Shown here: piece after piece, positions 10,448 through 20,615 of the stretch
Layout: each line of letters opens with the position of its first letter
Position numbering within the stretch: the stretch's first letter is position 1
From: Paraglaciecola psychrophila 170
GTDB taxonomy: Bacteria > Pseudomonadota > Gammaproteobacteria > Enterobacterales > Alteromonadaceae
NCBI RefSeq assembly: GCF_000347635.1
Contig: NC_020514.1
Coordinates: 496,001 to 560,000 of the forward strand
Direction: 5' to 3'
DNA length: 64,000 nt
The notes under the pieces: model-generated
Databases searched by the model: none
What the model saw: only the letters and a program-made list of their open reading frames with translations
Told to the model about the DNA's origin: nothing
Translations under genes and position numbers: made by a program

Positions 10448-11038
10448 TTACCCTAATGAATAATAATTTCCTATACCGTCCAATAACATTTGGATAGAAA
10501 TCATGATGAGGATCATGCCCATCAGTCTTTCTATTGCGATTAGTCCTCTTTCACCTAACAGTCTGTGTAGTTTATTAGAAAGCATTAAAATGGTCGCTGA
10601 GGCCAACCATGCTGCTCCCAGAGCCATAGACCAATCCAACATACGTCTATGATCTTGGTTTGCTAATAATATAAGTGCTGCCAATACAGATGGACCTGCA
10701 ATCATAGGTATGGCTAATGGCACAATAAAGGGTTCTTCACCAGAGGCTAATCCTGCCACGCCTACTGGTTGTGGAAATATCATTTTTAGACCAATCAGAA
10801 AAAGAATAATCCCCCCAGCTATACTGACACTTTCTTGGCGAACATTTAAAAAGTCCAACACGACCTGTCCACTAAACAAGAAAGTGAACATAATAATAAG
10901 TGAAAATAAAAGTTCTCTAGCCAATACTATTCTTCTGCGTTTAGGTTCAATGGTCTTTAATACAGACATAAACACGGGCAAATTACCGAGTGGATCCATA
11001 ATTAAAAATAAGGTGATAGCAGCAGACCAAGTGTCCAT
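10448..11038 (-). CDS. yhgN: MarC family integral membrane protein (YhgN-like)
   Basis: 196 residues with about six hydrophobic segments. It matches the YhgN branch of the MarC family: LIMDPLGNLPVFMSVLKTIEPKRRR is split here as LIMDPLGNLPVFMSVL and EPKRRR, followed by GGIILFLIGLKMIFP and GEEPFIVPLAIPMIAGPS. The family lies in the inner membrane; despite the name MarC, a role in multiple drug resistance has not held up, and the transported substrate is unknown. Start ATG at 11038 is preceded by AAGAGA at a suitable distance. It stands alone, upstream of yjaG in the same direction with about 120 bases between. Confidence 0.85.
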   Translation of the reverse strand: MDTWSAAITLFLIMDPLGNLPVFMSVLKTIEPKRRRIVLARELLFSLIIMFTFLFSGQVVLDFLNVRQESVSIAGGIILFLIGLKMIFPQPVGVAGLASGEEPFIVPLAIPMIAGPSVLAALILLANQDHRRMLDWSMALGAAWLASATILMLSNKLHRLLGERGLIAIERLMGMILIMISIQMLLDGIGNYYSLG

Positions 11039-11264
11039 TGTTTGTCTCTTACATAACGTTGCACTTATATTAGTTTATAACATCTCATCCCTATGCCCTA
11101 AAATTAGTTTTAATTTCAATAGGTTGATAATTTAATAATAAATTACGGTTATAATAGAGATTTGTAGCCCTATTAAGTGATGGTAATTTGTATCAGCAAA
11201 ATTCAAAGTTTGCGCACAGCAAATAAGTCATCAAAATATCATTAGAAAATAAGAGGACTGAGCA

Positions 11265-11447
11265 ATGAGTCTGGTGACTGTCGAGCACGTAGCCGAGTTT
11301 CTTGGTGTACAGGATGTAAGAGTTGAGAGACTAGAAAGAGAAAGTTTGCTACCTGCTACTGATAAAGATCCTGATGGAAACCCCCTTTTTGCAAAAGATG
11401 CGGTAGAAAAATATAAGGTACTTGCTAAACGTTTAGGTGGCTTGTAA
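11265..11447 (+). CDS. 60-residue helix-turn-helix (MerR/excisionase-like) protein
   Basis: The protein is one small winged-helix-like domain: VEHVAEFLGVQDVRVERLERESLL resembles the helix-turn-helix of MerR/excisionase proteins (written here as VEHVAEFLGV and RVERLERESLL), and DPDGNPLFAKDAVEKYKVLAKRL resembles the second half (GNPLFAKDAVEKY). No effector domain follows. A strong ribosome binding site (AAGAGG, 8 bases before the ATG) supports translation. It may be a small DNA-binding regulator; the target is unknown. It is monocistronic, ending just before a shared terminator with pepB. Confidence 0.75.
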   Translation: MSLVTVEHVAEFLGVQDVRVERLERESLLPATDKDPDGNPLFAKDAVEKYKVLAKRLGGL

Positions 11448-11458
11448 CTGGTCTTAAA

Positions 11459-11512
11459 TATCGAAAAGGCGGTTATTAAAAGGCGGTTATAAAAAGTACC
11501 GCCCCTTCGATA
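11459..11512. terminator. bidirectional terminator between the HTH gene and pepB
   Basis: Long inverted repeat: TATCGAAAAGGCGGT pairs with ACCGCCCCTTCGATA (two wobble or mismatch positions). It encloses a second copy of AAAGGCGGTTAT. It lies between the two convergent stop codons and can serve both strands. Confidence 0.7.
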
Positions 11513-11516
11513 TTGT

Positions 11517-12799
11517 TTACTCTTCTAGTAATGCCCGAGCTATAGTTCTAATTCCTTGAGCTGTTGCACCTACAGGCAAATGTACTGTTCCTCCTGCGTT
11601 GTATGCAGCAGCTAGGTCGATATGTAACCAACCTTTACCTTCTTGATTAACAAACCTTGATAAGAAACCTGCTGCGTTTGATGCGCCACCGCCGCCGCCG
11701 CCTTTTTGTGATTTGCTATTCGCTGTATCAGCAAAAGCAGAAGGGCATTTGTTTTGATGCCATTTCTCTAAAGGCAAACACCATGATGGCTCAAACTCTT
11801 GGGCTGAGTAATCTAAAACTCTTTGCTGCAATGCTTTGTCTAAGGAGAAAAAGGCGTTGTATTCTTCACCCAAAGCTACCATGGCTGCGCCCGTAAGCGT
11901 TGCCGCATCTATAATCAGCTTAGCGCCTGTTGCAGTGGCTGCCATTAAGCCATCAGCTAACACTAGTCTGCCCTCGGCATCGGTATTAACTACCTCAACA
12001 GTTGTGCCATTTTTATAGGTGATCACATCACCTAATTTATAAGCGTGACCGCTGATAAGGTTTTCTGCACAACATAAAAATAATTTAACTCGCTTATCCA
12101 ATCCACGAAGGATAGCTAAGCCAAGCGCGCCAGTGACAGTAGCTGCACCGCCCATATCACATTTCATGCTGAGCATGCCTTCACTACTTTTGATGCTGTA
12201 GCCACCGCTATCAAATGTAATTCCCTTACCTACGAGGCAGGCTGAAATTGGCGCATTACTATCTCCAGTCGGATTATAATCGATCTCAATCAAGACGGGG
12301 GGCGGGTGCTGCCGCGACCCACATGATAAATTCCCATCCAACCTTGTTCTTTGAGTGCTTCGCCGACCCATCTTTTGCTGCTTATGTGTTTTTCATCTAT
12401 TGATGTAAGCCAATCTTCACACGTATTAGCAAGTATTTCCGGTGATAAATCTTCTGGCGTCGCATTGGTGATATTGCGAGTAAAGATCATCGCTTGATAG
12501 CGGTGCGATAACTCAATTGCATTGTCATCGTCGCACCACTGGATATGGTGTTGTTTTTTAGTGGTGGTAAAACTTTGCGCGAAAGCCCATTGCTGCTCAA
12601 TTTCCCAGCTTCCTGTTAGTTCAACTTGCATCACACCTAAGCTATCAAGACTACGAGCAGATTTTTGAATAATGCTTAAATTGTTTTCAGGATCCACCAA
12701 GTGAATTTGCGCAGTTTGGCCATTAACAGACAATACCGTTCCAGCTGAATAATAATCAGCTGGTGCTTGGGTGGTAATAGACACAGATAAACGAGACAT
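11517..12799 (-). pseudogene. pepB: peptidase B (leucyl aminopeptidase family), frameshifted
   Basis: Two overlapping frames together encode a full-length PepB (about 427 residues). The N-terminal part (from the ATG at 12799) ends GRGSTRPPS and stops; the continuation [12 protein letters not shown] lies in the next frame. One C is missing in the run seen as G6 on the plus strand at 12297-12302; seven would restore the frame. The C-terminal half has the M17 metal and catalytic motifs: [21 protein letters not shown] and NTDAEGRL. PepB is a cytosolic hexameric aminopeptidase. Oddities: a run of six glycines near the C-terminus ([12 protein letters not shown]) where E. coli has a longer varied loop. 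If the change is real, the metal site is lost unless ribosomes slip on C CCC CCG. A homopolymer miscall is the main alternative. Confidence 0.88.
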
Positions 12800-12872
12800 A
12801 ACTACTCCATCTAAAAAAAGAGAGTTAGAATAGCATGACGTCTTCCACCAAACATCATTTTAAGAAGCTATC

Positions 12873-13577
12873 ATGCAGTTCTCTTCTCCTCTTATTCAAG
12901 GCACTTTGATAAAACGTTATAAGCGTTTTCTAGCCGATGTGCAGTTAACTGACGGTTCCATAGTTATCGCACATTGCCCTAATACTGGGGCAATGACCGG
13001 CTGTGCAGAGCCCGGTTGGAAAGTGTGGTTATCACCTAGTACTAACCCAAAACGTAAATTGTTGTATACATGGGAAGTGGTATTAACTGATAAACATCAT
13101 TGGATTGGAATAAATACTCACAAAGCCAATATATTAGTAAAAGAAGCACTACAAGAAAATAAGATAGCTGAGTTAGTCGGCTATGCAAACTTGAAGGCGG
13201 AAGTAAAGTTTGGTGGAGAAAACAGCAGAATTGACTTTTTACTAACCGACTTTGAAAAAGCAGACTGTTACGTTGAAGTCAAATCGGTCACTCTATTAGA
13301 TAATAATGTAGGTTACTTTCCTGATGCAAAAACTATACGTGGGCAAAAACATCTGCGGGAGTTAAGTCTAATTGCCAACCAAGGGAAACGTGCAGTTTTG
13401 CTTTTTTGTGTGCAACATTCAGGGATTCAATCGGTGCAAGTGGCAAAGCAGATTGACCCGGACTACGCTAAGGAGCTTAAACAAGCTATGATAAGTGGAG
13501 TACAAATTTTATGTTACGGTTGTAAGATTAGCTCAGAAAAAATCTATATAAATCAATCTTTGCCTTTTTTTTCATAA
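12873..13577 (+). CDS. sfsA: SfsA family protein (sugar fermentation stimulation)
   Basis: 234 residues and collinear with E. coli SfsA. Family features: the N-terminal OB-like domain with HCPNTGAMTGC, and the C-terminal nuclease-like domain with the acidic residues in DFLLTD, CYVEVKSVTL and FPDA followed by RGQKHLREL. The protein was named for effects on maltose gene expression and is described as DNA-binding, but its biochemical role is unsettled; the fold of the second half suggests a PD-(D/E)XK-like nuclease relic. It lies upstream of dksA in the same orientation, a common gammaproteobacterial order (sfsA-dksA-gluQ-pcnB-folK-panB-panC). Confidence 0.93.
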   Translation: MQFSSPLIQGTLIKRYKRFLADVQLTDGSIVIAHCPNTGAMTGCAEPGWKVWLSPSTNPKRKLLYTWEVVLTDKHHWIGINTHKANILVKEALQENKIAELVGYANLKAEVKFGGENSRIDFLLTDFEKADCYVEVKSVTLLDNNVGYFPDAKTIRGQKHLRELSLIANQGKRAVLLFCVQHSGIQSVQVAKQIDPDYAKELKQAMISGVQILCYGCKISSEKIYINQSLPFFS

Positions 13578-13741
13578 TATAGACGTTGATTTTTTCAGCA
13601 AGGCCTCCATATTGCCTGCTAGAAAATTGTTTTCACTGTAACGGAAGATGTTAAGAGCAAGCAATTGCCTGTGTTATGGGTTTTTGATATACATAACCTC
13701 ATGCACAAACAGCTCTTGCCGTAGTTTAGGAGAATTGGCAC

Positions 13742-14191
13742 ATGCCAACAGCAAAAACGAATAAAACACTTGGATTATTAGCACTAGCCGGTTTGACTGC
13801 TTACGAGGAGAAAAAAGGCGAAGAGTACATGAATGAAAAGCAAATGATGCATTTTCGTTTATTACTTAAGGCTTGGCGCGATCAACTTCGTCAAGAAGTA
13901 GACCGTACGGTGCACCATATGCAAGATGAGGCAGCTAACTTTCCTGATCCTGTTGACCGTGCAGCACAAGAAGAAGAATTTAGTCTTGAGTTACGTACTC
14001 GCGACAGAGAACGCAAATTAATCAAAAAAATTGAAAAGACGCTGAAGCGAATTGACGAAGATGATTTTGGTTTTTGTGATGAATGTGGTATCGAAATTGG
14101 TGTACGCCGTTTAGAAGCAAGACCTACAGCAGATATGTGTATTGATTGCAAAACCATGGCAGAAATTAAAGAAAAACAACTTCAAGGCTAA
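13742..14191 (+). CDS. dksA: RNA polymerase-binding transcription factor DksA
   Basis: 149 residues, essentially the E. coli length. The coiled-coil tip carries the two essential aspartates (Asp69 and Asp72 in [14 protein letters not shown]), and the zinc finger uses Cys112, Cys115, Cys133 and Cys136. DksA enters the secondary channel of RNA polymerase and, with ppGpp, represses rRNA promoters and activates amino-acid biosynthesis promoters. A clear AGGAG lies 9 bases before the ATG at 13742. A hairpin follows the gene, before gluQ. Confidence 0.97.
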   Translation: MPTAKTNKTLGLLALAGLTAYEEKKGEEYMNEKQMMHFRLLLKAWRDQLRQEVDRTVHHMQDEAANFPDPVDRAAQEEEFSLELRTRDRERKLIKKIEKTLKRIDEDDFGFCDECGIEIGVRRLEARPTADMCIDCKTMAEIKEKQLQG

Positions 14192-14202
14192 CTTTGCCTT
14201 TT

Positions 14203-14243
14203 ACCCCAAGTGCTTATTAATTCTTTAATCAGCTACTTGGGGT
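14203..14243 (+). promoter_or_regulatory. hairpin between dksA and gluQ
   Basis: ACCCCAAGT (14203-14211) and ACTTGGGGT (14235-14243) form a 9-bp stem with a 23-base loop. No T tract follows, so it is more likely an attenuator or mRNA-stability element than a strong terminator. Confidence 0.35.
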
Positions 14244-14258
14244 GATACCTTCCACTCT

Positions 14259-15200
14259 ATGGTTACTGCACAGAAATCCTCACACATGAAATTCGTTACA
14301 TCTAAGGATGTCTACGTTGGGCGTTTTGCACCCTCTCCATCAGGAAACTTACATTTTGGTTCTTTGGTGACTGCATTAGGTAGTTATTTACGATCAAAGA
14401 GCCAAAATGGACAATGGTTACTTAGAATAGAAGATATTGATCCCACTAGGCAAGTCTCGGGTGCCAGTGATTCAATCATGCGGTGTCTAGAAGCGCACCA
14501 CTTGTTCTGGGACGGTGAGCCTGTTTATCAAAGCAGCAGAAGTAACTTATACAATGAAAAAATTCAGTACTTAACTGCGCAAGGTTTAACCTACTCTTGT
14601 CAATGTACCCGTTTAGAATTAGCTAGCCTTCAGAATGAGCAATTATGTCATTGTGCTAATCAAAATTTAAATGTTGAAAATTGCTCGATAAGATTCAGAC
14701 ATCATAATACCCAGCAACAGTTTTATGATGAGTTATTAGGACAAGTCGATTTCCCCAAGTCTGATATACCTAAACAATTTGCTATCAGGCTTAAGGGTAA
14801 TCTGTTTGCATATCAGTTGGCTGTGGTAGTTGATGATATTCAGCAAGGAATAACTGAAGTGGCACGAGGTGCTGATTTGTTAAATGCCACATTGTTTCAA
14901 CTTGCCTTGTATCAGGCATTTGATAGCCCAGTGCCCAAGTTTTTACATTTTCCAGTAGTCGTGACCAAATCTGGTGAAAAATTGAGTAAGCAAAACCATG
15001 CCCGTAAAATAAACCCTAATGATGTTCGTGCTAACCTAATAAACGCGCTCGAATTTCTCGGTTTATTTCCATGCAAGGAGTTGCAACAGGGATCAGTGCA
15101 AAATATATTGAATTGGGCTATCTGTGAGTGGGACTTGAATAAGATACCCGCTAAAACAGAGTGTATTGATAATAGAATTGGGCAAGCAGACAGTATATGA
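14259..15200 (+). CDS. gluQ: glutamyl-Q tRNA(Asp) synthetase
   Basis: 313 residues from the first ATG; a second in-frame ATG at 14289 (MKFVTSKDVYVGRF) is equally plausible because neither has a clear ribosome binding site. It is a truncated glutamyl-tRNA synthetase without anticodon-binding domain: HIGH-like signature FAPSPSGNLHFGSL, zinc-binding cysteines in CQCTR and CHC, and KMSKS-like EKLSKQ. It attaches glutamate to queuosine in the anticodon of tRNA-Asp. Position between dksA and pcnB is the standard one. Confidence 0.95.
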   Translation: MVTAQKSSHMKFVTSKDVYVGRFAPSPSGNLHFGSLVTALGSYLRSKSQNGQWLLRIEDIDPTRQVSGASDSIMRCLEAHHLFWDGEPVYQSSRSNLYNEKIQYLTAQGLTYSCQCTRLELASLQNEQLCHCANQNLNVENCSIRFRHHNTQQQFYDELLGQVDFPKSDIPKQFAIRLKGNLFAYQLAVVVDDIQQGITEVARGADLLNATLFQLALYQAFDSPVPKFLHFPVVVTKSGEKLSKQNHARKINPNDVRANLINALEFLGLFPCKELQQGSVQNILNWAICEWDLNKIPAKTECIDNRIGQADSI

Positions 15201-15279
15201 TTAGCGCCGAATTTTTCTGCTTAAATCAGCCACACATAAAAGATAGAAGCACAACAGGCCCAAACAAGGAGCACAGCAT

Positions 15280-16658
15280 ATTATTTCTCGCGTAATTGAC
15301 AAAGTCAGGAGCGCTCTGCGCGCAAAAAAACCAGACCAGCCCGCTGCACTTGTTGCGACTGTCATTCCTCGTGCAGAGCATTCTGTTTCTCGTGATTCAA
15401 TGAGTGAAAACGCACTTAAGGTTCTTTATCGCCTGCACAATAGCGGTTATCAAGCTTATTTAGTTGGGGGCTGTGTACGCGATGTATTATTAGGTAAAGA
15501 ACCCAAAGATTTTGACGTCACCACTGATGCTACACCAGAACAGATCAAAGGGCTGTTTCGTAATTGCCGATTAATTGGGCGTAGATTCCGGTTGGCGCAT
15601 ATTGTGTTTGGCCGAGAAGTTATTGAGGTAGCTACTTTTCGTGGTCATCATGAAAATAATGATGAAGGCGATTCGAAAGATAGTAAACAAAGCGACGACG
15701 GCCAATTAATGCGAGATAACGTATTTGGTAGCATTGAAGAAGATGCAGAACGCAGAGATTTCACCATCAACGCTATGTATTACAACATTGCCGATTATTC
15801 GATCAGCGATTTTGCTGGCGGTATGGAAGCGATTAAAAATAAAAAATTACATTGATAGGCGATCCTGAAACCCGCTATCGTGAAGACCCGGTTAGAATGC
15901 TTAGAGCTGTGAGGTTTGCTGCTAAGCTCGATATGCATATCAGCGAGGAAAGTGCGGAACCTATTAAACGTATGGCGCCATTGATGGCAAATATCCCTCC
16001 GGCCAGATTATTTGAAGAAATTCTCAAATTATTGTTATCGGGACAAGGGTTAGCTACCTATAAGCTATTGTCAGAATTTCATTTATTTGAACCGCTCTTC
16101 CCACAGTTAGCACCCTTATTGTTGCAACCAGGCAGTCGTGAAAATCAATTTGTGGAGCAAGTACTCACCAACACTGATAATCGCATTAATACCGGTCAAA
16201 GAGTGACGCCTGCGTTTATTTTTGCGGCATTTATGTGGTATCCATTAGAAGAGCGTTGTCAGCAGCTAATGGTTGATGGGGGGTTGAATCACTTTGATGC
16301 CTTTAATTTGGCGCTAAATGATGTGATGCATCGCCAGATTCAGCGCATTATGATCCCCAAACGCTTTAGTACGCCGATTAGGGAAATCTGGCAGTTACAA
16401 AATCGATTGCCTAAGCGTTATGGTCGTAGAGCTTATCAAATGCTTGAGCATCCAAAATTTAGAGCTGCATATGATTTCTTATTGCTGCGTGGCCAGATTG
16501 AAGGCGGCGACTTATTAGAGTTAGCCGACTGGTGGACCGTTTTCCAAGAAGCAGACGAAGATCAACGTAAGACAATGTTAGAAGTGCTACGTCAACAGGA
16601 AGGTGCGCCTCCCAGACGCCCCAGACGTAACCGCAAGAAACCTAAACCTAAGGTATGA
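15280..16658 (+). pseudogene. pcnB: poly(A) polymerase I, ATT start, frameshifted
   Basis: The conserved protein begins upstream of the first ATG (15400). The frame back to 15280 encodes a segment matching the E. coli N-terminus (VIPRAEHSVSRDSMSENALK). It begins with ATT at 15280 (or 15283), 8 bases after AAGGAG at 15266-15271. E. coli pcnB is known to start with AUU, so a conserved weak start is likely. Nucleotidyltransferase motifs: LVGGCVRDVLLG and DFDVTTDA. At 15841-15846 a run of six A breaks the frame: IKNKKLH then stop, while LIGDPETRYREDPVRMLRAVRF continues in the next frame. Seven A would restore it. The remaining part is intact and basic at the C-terminus. PcnB polyadenylates RNAs for decay. 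Truncation would remove the RNA-binding part. Confidence 0.9.
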
Positions 16659-17146
16659 TTTCAGTTTATATTGGCTTAGGCAGCAATTTAGCGCTGCCTG
16701 AAAAGCAAATACAAGCCGCTTGCAGTAGCTTAGCTGCGTTACCTAGCACAGCGTTGATTATGTGTTCAAGCTTGTATCGAAGCCAACCTATGGGTCCACA
16801 AGACCAACCCGATTATGTGAATGCTGTTGCTCTTATAGAAACTAAACTTTCAGCGGACAGCCTGTTGCAACACACTCAATTAATAGAAAGTCAGCAAGGT
16901 CGCACACGCAACGCTAACCGATGGGGGCCTAGAACCCTAGATTTAGATATGTTGTTATACGGCAAACAACAGATTGATAAAGAATATCTACAAGTTCCCC
17001 ACTGTGGCATGAAACAAAGAGAGTTTGTACTTTATCCGTTGTTTGAAATAGCCCCTGACTTGATCTTACCCTGTGGTGAAATACTATCTGAACTGTTGCT
17101 CACATGCCCGTTGAATGGTTTACGAAAAATGGCACCCTTAAAATGA
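16655..17146 (+). CDS. folK: 2-amino-4-hydroxy-6-hydroxymethyldihydropteridine pyrophosphokinase
   Basis: 163 residues. HPPK family signature: YIGLGSNLALPEKQI at the start, YRSQPMGPQDQPDYVNAV, and RWGPRTLDLDMLLYG with the metal-binding aspartates. It transfers pyrophosphate from ATP to the pterin in folate synthesis. The ATG overlaps the pcnB stop (ATGA), so translation is coupled to pcnB; a frameshift in pcnB would put the upstream stop about 800 bases earlier and could lower folK expression. Confidence 0.96.
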   Translation: MISVYIGLGSNLALPEKQIQAACSSLAALPSTALIMCSSLYRSQPMGPQDQPDYVNAVALIETKLSADSLLQHTQLIESQQGRTRNANRWGPRTLDLDMLLYGKQQIDKEYLQVPHCGMKQREFVLYPLFEIAPDLILPCGEILSELLLTCPLNGLRKMAPLK

Positions 17147-17264
17147 CATATTTGTTACTAATCTAGAAATGCAGAAAAAAACCCGTATAGTGCATTTACC
17201 TTATGTACTGTATCTAGGCACTTAATAGTATTTTTTGATAACATCAAAAATTGGAGAATATCTA

Positions 17265-18059
17265 ATGAAAAAAGTAACGACTTCAAGCTTGCTGAAAATG
17301 AAGCAAGAGAGTACTAAAATCACTGCCTTGACCGCTTATGATGCAAGTTTTGCTAAATTGTTTGATGAACAAGGCATCGATGTTTTGTTGATTGGTGATT
17401 CACTTGGTATGGTGTTAAAAGGTGATGACGATACATTAACCGTTAGCCTTGAAGATATTGCCTATCATACCCGATCAGTGAGGAAGGGGGTTGAACGTGC
17501 TTTTGTAGTAGCTGACATGCCCTTTATGTCCTACTCCACCCCAGAACAAACTTACTTAAGTGCTGCCCAACTAATGCGTGCAGGAGCAAGCATGGTGAAG
17601 GTAGAAGGCGGTAGTTGGTTATTGGATACTATAAAAGGGTTGAACGAACGCAGTGTTCCTGTGTGTGGCCATCTAGGTCTGACACCACAATCGGTGCATG
17701 TTTTTGGTGGATTTAAAGTACAGGGCCGCGACGACCTACAAGCTGAAAGGATCCTCGAACAAGCCAAAGAATTAGAACAAGCTGGCATACAGCTATTAGT
17801 ATTGGAGTGTATTCCATCTGACCTCGCTGCCAAAATATCTCAAAGCCTGAGTATCCCTGTTATTGGTATTGGTGCTGGGGCCCAAACAGATGGGCAAATA
17901 TTAGTGATGCACGATATGTTTGGTATTAGCGCAAATTACATGCCTAAGTTTTCTAAAAACTATTTGCAGCAAACTAACAATATGCGTGAGGCTGTTAGCC
18001 AGTATATTCAAGAAGTGCAAGATGGGAGTTTCCCCTCAGACGAGCACAGTTTTAATTAA
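17265..18059 (+). CDS. panB: 3-methyl-2-oxobutanoate hydroxymethyltransferase
   Basis: 264 residues from the ATG at 17265 ([13 protein letters not shown]), which has TTGGAG 9 bases upstream; the frame extends 10 codons further without support. Ketopantoate hydroxymethyltransferase motifs: [28 protein letters not shown] is seen in parts as [12 protein letters not shown] and [10 protein letters not shown], then [18 protein letters not shown] and [17 protein letters not shown] (split [17 protein letters not shown]). First step of pantothenate synthesis, using 5,10-methylene-THF. It starts a panB-panC pair following folK. Confidence 0.97.
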   Translation: MKKVTTSSLLKMKQESTKITALTAYDASFAKLFDEQGIDVLLIGDSLGMVLKGDDDTLTVSLEDIAYHTRSVRKGVERAFVVADMPFMSYSTPEQTYLSAAQLMRAGASMVKVEGGSWLLDTIKGLNERSVPVCGHLGLTPQSVHVFGGFKVQGRDDLQAERILEQAKELEQAGIQLLVLECIPSDLAAKISQSLSIPVIGIGAGAQTDGQILVMHDMFGISANYMPKFSKNYLQQTNNMREAVSQYIQEVQDGSFPSDEHSFN

Positions 18060-18118
18060 CATGCGCTTGTATCTTTTCAGCGTTTACTAGTAACTCTTTA
18101 TTAAAGTAATTTACCACT

Positions 18119-18967
18119 ATGCAACTTATCAGTGAAATTTTAGATCTCCGTGAAATCAGACGTACTTGGCAGAATAGCGCTAAGGTGATTGCATTTGTTC
18201 CTACTATGGGAAATCTGCATCAGGGCCATTTAAACCTTGTGCGTGAAGCTAAGAAACAAGCAGATATTGTGGTGGTGTCTATCTTTGTCAATCCGATGCA
18301 GTTTGGCCCTGATGAAGACTTAGATGCTTATCCTAGAACGTTAGCAAGTGATAGCCGTTTATTGGAAGATTTAGGTGTAGATGTACTATTTATGCCTCAG
18401 GCTAGCGATATTTATGCCAGAGGGTTAGAACAACAAACCTTCGTCGAAGTACCTGGTTTGTCTTATATGATTTGTGGTGCCAGTCGCCCAGGACATTTTC
18501 GTGGTGTGGCAACGATAGTGTGCAAACTATTTAACATGGTGCAACCTAATTTGGCCTTCTTCGGTGAAAAAGATTTTCAGCAATTACAGGTGATCAAGGC
18601 TATGGTGACTGACCTATCAATGAACCTAAAAGTGTTTGGTGTGGCAACTACAAGGGATGATGACGGTTTAGCAATGAGTTCAAGGAATCAATATTTAAAG
18701 GACAAAGAGCGTAAGTTAGCGCCTACTCTTTATAAAAAGATGCAACAGTTAGCCACTGAAATTAATTCCGGTCGTAGGGATTTTATAACGCTAACTCAAG
18801 AATACAAATTACAGCTAGCCAAATTAGGGTTTAATCCCGACTATCTTGAAATTCGGAATGTTGAAAACTTGCTACAGCCAGGACATGAAGACCGTCATTT
18901 GGTGCTATTAGCTGCTGCATTTTTAGGGAAAACCCGATTGATTGATAATTTGCAGATTAGGTTGTAG
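18119..18967 (+). CDS. panC: pantothenate synthetase
   Basis: 282 residues. Class I-like nucleotidyltransferase signatures: [14 protein letters not shown] (HxGH motif), [38 protein letters not shown] and the KMSKS-like MSSRNQYL. It condenses pantoate with beta-alanine using ATP. It is 59 bases after panB and convergent with panP, the predicted source of beta-alanine. All expected motifs are present. Confidence 0.97.
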   Translation: MQLISEILDLREIRRTWQNSAKVIAFVPTMGNLHQGHLNLVREAKKQADIVVVSIFVNPMQFGPDEDLDAYPRTLASDSRLLEDLGVDVLFMPQASDIYARGLEQQTFVEVPGLSYMICGASRPGHFRGVATIVCKLFNMVQPNLAFFGEKDFQQLQVIKAMVTDLSMNLKVFGVATTRDDDGLAMSSRNQYLKDKERKLAPTLYKKMQQLATEINSGRRDFITLTQEYKLQLAKLGFNPDYLEIRNVENLLQPGHEDRHLVLLAAAFLGKTRLIDNLQIRL

Positions 18968-18994
18968 AAAAATTTAGTATGAAGACAAGTTGCT

Positions 18995-20615
18995 CTAGCT
19001 TGCCTTTTTATGCTTCAAACAAAGTTTTTTCCACATTTTAGTCTCGCTGGCTATGACTATTTGCTCATCAAGAATATTTTGTAAGTCGGTTTCAGTGGTT
19101 AGCGGATTAGCCAATACCACTCTAAATACGGTAATCGCTTGATGAGGGTATTTTTCAGTGGTCAACCGCGTGCGAGAGACAAATGACTTGCCTGCCTCTC
19201 TTTGTTGTTTTTGCACGCTTACAGTCAGATTATCTAATTCCATATTTAACGCATGACTGATTTTTGGCTGGGTTTTCATTTTTGTCTGAACGTCTTCTGG
19301 ATTCACTCTGTAAGTTAACAGAGACAAAGTGGGAGACGTGATAAGTTCAAAGTCTGGATGTGATTGGATCATACGAGCAAACGTTTTGGCTTTTTCTATA
19401 CTTTGGTTAATTAGCAGTTCATAACCTTGGCGGCCAAATATATGTAAAGAGGCGTATACCATCATCGCCATACCATTTCGCGAACCTTCCAATGTGGTAG
19501 CACCTAAATCTTTAGACCCTGCACGAAGAATGTACTGGGCGTGATGGCGAACAGCGTTACTGTCATTCGGGTCTTTAAATAGCACCATGCCAGCTCCCAT
19601 AGGCACATACATCTGCTTATGGGCGTCCATAGTCACCGAGTCTGCTTTCTCGATACCTTTAAGCAAGCCTCTGTGTTCGTGAGAAAACAATGTTGCTCCC
19701 CCCCAAGCCGCATCCACATGAAAGTGACAGCCTAGTTCTTTTGCTACATCTGCTAGCTCGTCTAACGGGTCAATATGTCCTGTTTCAGTGGTGCCTGCGA
19801 TACCGACAATAGATAATATCTTGTTACCATCTTGTTGGTATTGTTTGCCCACCGCTAAGGCTTTTTCAGGAGATAGACGTTGTGTAGGGCAGTCGATCGT
19901 AATCATCTGCTGTCGACCTAAGCCTAATAGATCAACTGTTTTAGATAATGAATAGTGGCCGCGTTTAGATGAAATAATCCCCATTTTTTTATAGCCATAA
20001 TGCATCATTCCTGCTGTCATACCTTCCTGAGCTACACCTTTAAATTGCGTGGTGGCCGGTAGAGCTTTATTTCTTGCGACCCACAAAGCCGTTATGTTGG
20101 CAATAGTTCCACCGGAGCAAAAGGCTCCTAAAGCATGGTTCGCACTATGTAGATAGGTATGGTAAAAAATCTCCAGACTGCTTATAAACCAACTCGTGCA
20201 TCATGCCTAGCATTTGCCGTTCAAGTGGCGTGAACGCTTTAGATGTTTCGATTTTTACTAAATTTTGGTTTAACCCTACCAATAACTTCGCTAATGGTAG
20301 GTGAAAATATGGCAATGCGGAGGTCATATGACCAATGAAACTCGGGGAATAGGTATTAACAGAGTTGGCTACTAATTTATCTAAAAGATCTTCTGCATGC
20401 TTTGACACGAACTCAGGTGACTCAGGTACTGCATACTCTGCGAAACTTTTTTCAATTTGCTCAAGTGAATTCACCTTAGTCACAACATGTTGTGACAGGA
20501 AGTCTGACAGATTATCAGACAGGTGTTGTTCAATCTGTGCAAGTTTAGAATCTTTGCCTTCAGGCATAGTAAACACTTTGTACAAATGCTCTAAACTAAC
20601 CTCAGCTCCGCTCAC
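18995..20615 (-). pseudogene. panP: PLP-dependent aspartate 1-decarboxylase PanP, frameshifted
   Basis: The gene would encode about 539 residues of the group II PLP decarboxylase family, PanP branch, which makes beta-alanine from aspartate in Vibrio/Alteromonas-type bacteria that lack panD; the neighbouring panBC supports this. The start is GTG at 20615 with AAGG 8 bases before it. At 20164-20169 (A6 on the plus strand) one base too many shifts the frame: KQSGDFLPYLST then stop, while HSANHALGAFCSGGTIANITALW follows in the other frame (read as HSANHALGAFC and SGGTIANITALW). The PLP lysine motif (TMDAHKQMYVPMG) and the aspartate in FHVDAAWGG lie after the break. If real, beta-alanine must come from elsewhere. 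Confidence 0.9.
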
